Shown: piece after piece, positions 60,501 through 64,000 of the stretch
Position numbering within the stretch: position 1 is the first letter of the stretch
Layout of the letters: each line of letters begins with the position of its first letter
DNA from: DYRB01 sp963709645
GTDB lineage: Bacteria; Pseudomonadota; Gammaproteobacteria; Chromatiales; Chromatiaceae
Direction of reading: 5' to 3'
DNA: 64,000 bases
Assembly: GCA_963709645.1 (NCBI GenBank)
Contig: CAVPXP010000002.1
Coordinates: forward strand, 1-64,000
Translations under genes and position numbers: made by a program
Notes under the pieces: model-generated
Told to the model about the DNA's origin: nothing
Database searches by the model: none
What the model saw: the letters and a program-made list of their open reading frames with translations, nothing else

Positions 60501-61493
60501 GGGGTGCGCCAGCATGAAGATGTTGGCGAGGCTGTAGCGTGCACCGTCCTTGTAGGTCAGGTTCCCGCCGCCGCCGTGCCCCCGCTCGCGGTCATGGTTG
60601 TCGATGAACACCACGGCCCGGTCCGATGGAACCAGGCCCCAAGAATCCCCAAAGGTCCGCAGCTGGCTCAAATTCCCACTGGAGTCCCCGCGGAACTTGC
60701 CGGCGATGTCGGTCCCGTACTTGAAGTCGGTCGCCAGGGCCAAGTCCGTGTACTGGTCCGGCCGGACCACCTGACCCGGGGTCCCGATCACCTCCAGGAA
60801 GGCCCAGGGATTGCCGGCCTTGTCCAGAATGGCCCGCAGATCCCCCGGCGCGATGTGCTTGGCGGCGTCCACACGCAAGCCGTCGACCCCGAATCCCGTG
60901 GCCAGATCCCGCAGATAGGCCGCGATGCGGTCCTGGACGGCCGCCAGACCCGTGTTCAGGTCCGGCAGCTTGCCGATCTGGCAGCCGAAGACATCGGCCG
61001 CGTTGTTGTAGTAATCGGAGTCGTCGATCTGGCAGTCCCCGTGGTAGTCCTCAGGGCCATAGGGGATCGCCGGATGGTGCTTGCGGCTATACAGGCTCCC
61101 TGCCACCCCCGGACCGGGAACCTGATCGGCGGTGTGGTTGATCACCGCGTCCGCATAGATCTCGACCCCCGCCGCGTGGCAGGTGTCGACCATGTGCCGG
61201 AAGGCCTCCGCGTCGCCGCTGCGGCTGAAAATCTTGTAGGAGACGGGCTGATAGCGTGTCCACCAGGGATCGCCCTGGATATGCTCGTTGGGCGGAGAGA
61301 CCTGCACCGCTGCAAAGCCTTTGGGCCCCAGGAAGGTCTGACACTCCGCAGCGATGTCGGGCCAGGACCACTCGAAGAGGTGGACGAAGGTGTCCGGATT
61401 TGCGGCTGAGGCGCTGGCCCCCGCCGCGGAGATACCGATGGCCAGCGCAAGCTGGCAGACCGTGTGTCGCGTGCTCGGAACCAGTGGGCTCAT
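57558..61493 (-). CDS. Secreted alpha-amylase/type I pullulanase fusion with two repeated starch-binding-like modules
   Basis: 1311 residues. A signal peptide (to about residue 31) is followed by a complete GH13 alpha-amylase (34-472): YADAVINH, GLRVDAAKH with nucleophile Asp209, LEVIG with Glu234, VFIDNHDRE with Asp301. Two 95-residue modules follow (about 486-580 and 586-682), each with LF(L/F)RGTPN.W, DGQRFKLDVKGDW and GDN.GDR.LD.TG.DI. Then a CBM48-like region (690-790) and a second GH13 domain of pullulanase type: YNWGYDP (877-883), VVYNHS, FRFDLIGV with Asp986, YGEPW with Glu1017, SAHDN with Asp1122. Expected to cut both alpha-1,4 and alpha-1,6 bonds of starch or glycogen outside the cell. 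Both active sites look intact. Confidence 0.93.
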   Translation of the reverse strand: MSPLVPSTRHTVCQLALAIGISAAGASASAANPDTFVHLFEWSWPDIAAECQTFLGPKGFAAVQVSPPNEHIQGDPWWTRYQPVSYKIFSRSGDAEAFRHMVDTCHAAGVEIYADAVINHTADQVPGPGVAGSLYSRKHHPAIPYGPEDYHGDCQIDDSDYYNNAADVFGCQIGKLPDLNTGLAAVQDRIAAYLRDLATGFGVDGLRVDAAKHIAPGDLRAILDKAGNPWAFLEVIGTPGQVVRPDQYTDLALATDFKYGTDIAGKFRGDSSGNLSQLRTFGDSWGLVPSDRAVVFIDNHDRERGHGGGGNLTYKDGARYSLANIFMLAHPQGYPKIMSGYRFTDTDAGPPAGGGCSNSSWVCQHRWGNIANMVAYRRFAVGACPPGGESRVDHWWTNGSNQIAFGCADKGFVVINNQTDAMSQRLKTGLPAGRYCNILSAEAPCGGEIIEVDAQGVASFNLGAMQAAAIYGGAHPGVPPPGGGGFAHTFDSLFLRGTPNNWSATPMVLVADYTWESQVHFDGRDGQRFKLDVKGDWSQSYGDNQGDRILDPTGPDIYTDVLGDYRLQVSDQTLRYELRPVDGGGGFAQSFEGLFFRGTPNAWGNRAMELVADHIWETEVVFDGGDGQRFKLDVKGDWTHNYGDNEGDRRLDHTGRDIAVPVSGTYRIRVNDQTLEYELILRGAPGPGGSAVQTLGAVYGPERTAFSIWSPDRTHVRLWLAGETHEMHPVPDFNGYSDVYQVTVEGDHRLKRYHFEIDGASVRDPYGRMAEPGAGDSIVLDPARTELPGGWSARPPLAEREDAVIYELHVRDFTIDPSSGVPADRRGKFLGLVERGTSNNGRATGLDHLVELGVTHVQLMPVYDFASCANVADTQCYNWGYDPRNYNVPEERYSLTPFDYENRVVELKRMVDALHKAGLRVIIDVVYNHSADKEMFEPITPRYYTATDLSGTGNSIDAGVPMVGRMIRDSLEYWVREYNVDGFRFDLIGVFDYDDVGAWGRHLNDTFPNRNLLIYGEPWNGFASDPREAHRVRLGTVARIQDAHVGVFNPKYREAIKGVNDSGGCNPGDCYALNSNPDTWRIAVGSRGGIRFANDPTVAIDTWDPMFAADPEQSINYVSAHDNLTLRDKILLWADGHGRSRSDPYLRRVQEFANGVVLTSQGIPFLHSGVELLRDKQGDHNSYQSGDEVNKIRWEWKTANADIFDYYQAAIALRRAHPGLRMNTWEEIDRNVTTTTPRQGVVMHRIQAGANGDPWSEIIVIMNSGAEYRAQLPPGTWRVAMERSAPVAGKGREVSGTVVAEGTAVTLLYRE

Positions 61494-61754
61494 GGCCTTC
61501 CTCCTTCAAGGCGATCCGTATGCGCCTCAGTGTTTCGATGCCGGTACCTGCCAGTCCCGACCGGGATTTCCGTCGATCGCTGTATGGCCAACCCCGCCGC
61601 AGACCGAGTGGCGAAACGAAAGGGCCTCATGCGGTCGAGCGAGGAACTGACGTGGCGCTTCCGTAGCGATCAAGCCGAGACGGACGCCTGGCCGCATGAG
61701 CGTCCAGGGCCCGAATGCCCGCAGCTCGGGCATTGCGCCCTGTTTGAGCCGCCC

Positions 61755-63230
61755 TTACAGCGCCTCATCCAACGCCTTGCAGATCGTCCGCAGGACCTTG
61801 ACCCGAGCGAACCACTTGTCGTTGGCCTCAACCAGCGTCCAGGGAGCGAGTGAGGTCGAGGTGCGATCGACCATGTCTGCTACCGCCCCCTCGTAGTCCT
61901 CCCATCGGTCGCGGTTGCGCCAGTCTTCATCAGTGATCTTGAAGCGCTTGAAGCCGGTTTGCTCGCGCTCCTGGAAACGCCGCAGCTGCTCGTCCTTGCT
62001 GATCTGCAGCCAGAACTTACAGAGGATGGTCCCATTCCCGACGAGCTGCTCCTCGAACTCGTTGATCTCGTCGTAGGCCCGCATCCAGTCTGCCTCGCTG
62101 CAAAAGCCCTCCACACGCTCGACCAGGACCCGCCCATACCAGGTGCGGTCGAAGATCAGGATGCCGCGCCTTCCCGGCACGTGCCGCCAGAAGCGCCACA
62201 GGTAGGGTTGCGCGCGCTCTTCCTCGGTCGGCGCCGCGACCGGGACGATCCCATAGAACCGCGCATCGAGCGCCCCCGTCACCCGCCGGATCGCCCCGCC
62301 CTTGCCCGCCGCGTCGGAGCCTTCGAAGGCGAGTACCAGGGAGCGCTTGCGAAACCCCTTGCTGCGGACCCGACGGGCGAAGTGGATCTGGTACTTCTCG
62401 AGGGAGTTCTTGTAGTCGTCACGCTCCAGCCGCTGCGACAGGTCCAGACTCCGGATCAGCGCGACATTCTCGCCCCGCGCCGCCACGGGTGCCGCGGTGA
62501 CCAGACGGGCCGCCTCCGGCACGTCGAGCCGGCGCCGCATCGCGTCGAGCAGGGCCTTTCCGACGGCCAGGGTACGGTGGCGGTGGTCGTAGCCATCGAT
62601 GACCGTCCAGGGGGCTTCGCCGGTGCTGGTCTCGCGCAGCACCTTCTCGGCCGTTTCGCGCAGATCGTCGTACCGGTCAACCAGTTTTTCGACGGTCTTG
62701 GTGACGCGCCAGCGCGTATCGGGATTCTCCGCCAGGGCGCGCGAACGCTTGCACTGCACACGCTCCGAGATGTGCAACCAGAACTTCAGGATCAGCACGC
62801 CTTCGTTGTGCAACATCCGCTCGAGGTGCCGAATCTCGTTGATGGAGCGCTCCAGATCCGCATCGCTCACCTTGCCGAGGGCGTGCGCAAGAATCGGCAG
62901 CGTGTACCAGGACCCGAAAAAGATGCCTGTCTCGCCCTTCGGCGGCAAAGCCCGCCAGAAGCGGTACATGGGCGGGCGCTGGGCTTCCTCGTCGGTCGGC
63001 ATCAGGAAGCCGTGGGTGTGGACGTGGCGCGGATCCATCCACTCGTTGAGGGTCTGGATCGTCTCGCTCTTGCCCGCGCCCTCCACGCCGCCGACGATCA
63101 CGAGGACGGGAAAGCGCTTCGCCGCAAGCAAGTCGTACTGTGCATCGAGCAAGGCCTCACGCAATGCCGGTACCGCGGCGTTGTAGTCGGCCTTGCCGAC
63201 CTCCTGGCGCAGTTCTGCTGATTCAAACAT
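61755..63230 (-). CDS. pap: Polyphosphate:AMP phosphotransferase (two-domain PPK2)
   Basis: A 491-residue protein from ATG 63230 behind AGGAGGAACC. Two PPK2 kinase domains: the first with VIVGGVEGAGKSETIQTLNE (Walker A), the second with LAFEGSDAAGKGGAIRRVTG and FDRTWYGRVLVERVEGFCSE (lid and Walker B). This class II PPK2 layout transfers phosphate from polyphosphate to AMP to give ADP. In class II the C-terminal domain is active and the N-terminal is degenerate in part; here the first domain keeps GAGKSE but lacks the full lid sequence. Convergent or unrelated to its neighbours. Confidence 0.92.
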   Translation of the reverse strand: MFESAELRQEVGKADYNAAVPALREALLDAQYDLLAAKRFPVLVIVGGVEGAGKSETIQTLNEWMDPRHVHTHGFLMPTDEEAQRPPMYRFWRALPPKGETGIFFGSWYTLPILAHALGKVSDADLERSINEIRHLERMLHNEGVLILKFWLHISERVQCKRSRALAENPDTRWRVTKTVEKLVDRYDDLRETAEKVLRETSTGEAPWTVIDGYDHRHRTLAVGKALLDAMRRRLDVPEAARLVTAAPVAARGENVALIRSLDLSQRLERDDYKNSLEKYQIHFARRVRSKGFRKRSLVLAFEGSDAAGKGGAIRRVTGALDARFYGIVPVAAPTEEERAQPYLWRFWRHVPGRRGILIFDRTWYGRVLVERVEGFCSEADWMRAYDEINEFEEQLVGNGTILCKFWLQISKDEQLRRFQEREQTGFKRFKITDEDWRNRDRWEDYEGAVADMVDRTSTSLAPWTLVEANDKWFARVKVLRTICKALDEAL

Positions 63231-63608
63231 GGTTCCTCCTGCTGCGGCGGCGCCTTGGACCTGCGCGGCCATCATTGCCGGTCAGGGCCGCGTGACCGTC
63301 TGGACGAGCTGGCCTACCGCCCTTGGGCGCCGTGCTGGCAGGACCTGACCCTACGGGAGGTTGGAGGGCACACCAGTCGGCGTCACCGGCTTTGCCGCTA
63401 TACCGACCGCTATCGCGATCGACGTCTACACCGGACGGGAGATCAGATGACCTGTGCCCGGCTCAACCAGCAGTCTAGGCCCGATCCGCGCGGTGTCCAT
63501 GCGTCTGCGGCGATTTCGCCGACACCCGGCCAACCCGCCGCATCGACCCGCGTAGCGGTGCCTGGGGTCACGACGCGTATCGGACACCCCGAATTCTGGC
63601 CCCCGGCG
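63231..63608. other. Intergenic region of about 380 bases
   Basis: No recognisable gene; the plus-strand open frame across it has no domain and Arg-rich noise-like content. The pap start and the stop of the gene to the right border it. Confidence 0.4.
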
Positions 63609-64000
63609 TCAGCGCCCGGCGATGCCCTCGGTACCCGTATAGACCCGCATGATCCGGAAGGGGAGCTCTGCGCCTTCGACGCCACCGTTGAGCGCGGGGG
63701 CGCGGTGTAACTGGTTGACTGCAATGTAGAGCCAACCCGGCTCGCCAAAGCTCAACGCATCCGGCCACAGGAGACGGTTGTCCTGGACCAGGGTCTCCAG
63801 CCGGCCGTCCCGACCCAGGACGGTGATGGCATTGCTTCCAAGGTCCGTGAAATAGTGATTGTCCTCGGCGTCCGTCGATGCACCGTCTGAGACGGGTTTG
63901 GGGCCGGCCTTGGCGATCGCCGCGGCGATAACCTCGTCGGTCGCCCCGTTGCGTAGCAGGCGCGCGGGGACCCGGTACCATGTCTGCCCGTTCATGGCCC
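63609..64000 (-). CDS. SMP-30/major royal jelly-like protein, C-terminal part (runs off right edge)
   Basis: An open frame entering from the right edge and ending at 63609, about 130 residues visible. NHYFTDLGSNAITVLGRDGR, then DNRLLWPDALSFGEPGWLYI, AVNQLHRAPALNGGVEGAEL and PFRIMRVY match the C-terminal blades of bacterial royal-jelly/yellow-type beta-propellers (the WPD..SFG..LY...NQLHR pattern). The Met at 63995 is probably internal. Related to gluconolactonases; substrate unknown. Confidence 0.82.
   Translation of the reverse strand, partial: AMNGQTWYRVPARLLRNGATDEVIAAAIAKAGPKPVSDGASTDAEDNHYFTDLGSNAITVLGRDGRLETLVQDNRLLWPDALSFGEPGWLYIAVNQLHRAPALNGGVEGAELPFRIMRVYTGTEGIAGR

Overview
The window looks like gammaproteobacterial DNA made of two unlike pieces. 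From about 8240 to the right end it is GC-rich, densely packed and almost free of broken genes. Its gene set (trpS-scpAB-rluB, yciB/yciI, rnm-yciO, pcm-rhodanese, lemA-M48, ygfZ, waaA and an LPS core cluster) suggests a high-GC gammaproteobacterium, perhaps of the Chromatiales type. That placement is an inference from gene content and style, not from a marker gene. From 1 to about 8225 the base composition is visibly lower, codon use differs, and almost every gene carries one or more single-base frameshifts. The two pieces meet at a run of 14 A (8226-8239) that also cuts off the 5' end of gloB. I read this as a probable assembly or scaffold join; a real recombination point is the alternative.

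Left piece. Positions 1-3790 are the end of an integrative element: the N-terminal part of an MmeI-like DNA methyltransferase running off the left edge, an excisionase-type HTH gene that overlaps it, a frameshifted HTH gene, a small unknown gene and a frameshifted tyrosine integrase. The element ends in the 3' half of tRNA-Pro(GGG), 3741-3790, the likely attachment site. Chromosomal genes follow: folE2 (frameshifted), an M23 peptidase, mltD (5' end frameshifted) and a gloB fragment; mltD-gloB is a normal gammaproteobacterial neighbourhood.

Right piece, 8240-35930: housekeeping genes. In order: ygfZ and a small partner, a membrane methyltransferase, a HIT hydrolase, a small membrane protein with lemA and an M48 protease, a four-domain S1 protein, phaB, a propionate operon (GntR regulator-prpB-prpC-prpD) with a palindrome-rich control region, a parvulin, yciI-yciB, rnm-yciO-trpS-scpA-scpB-rluB, glgC, a PstS-like binding protein, gpmI, thyA and sohB.

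36087-47881: one co-directional, mostly overlapping LPS core/outer-polysaccharide cluster: asparagine-synthase-like amidotransferase, five glycosyltransferases, an O-antigen-ligase-like protein, a heptosyltransferase, a NodB-type deacetylase and waaA. One glycosyltransferase has a frameshift in a run of five C.

47974-64000: isochorismatase-like hydrolase, DUF190 protein and crcB (fluoride export), rhodanese and pcm, aquaporin, a YgiQ radical SAM protein with an unusual internal insert, a DUF2059 lipoprotein, a 169-bp MITE with CTAG target duplications, a DM13 protein, gabD, a 1311-residue secreted alpha-amylase/pullulanase fusion, a two-domain PPK2 (Pap) and the C-terminal part of an SMP-30/royal-jelly-like protein running off the right edge. 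No rRNA, complete tRNA or CRISPR array was seen.
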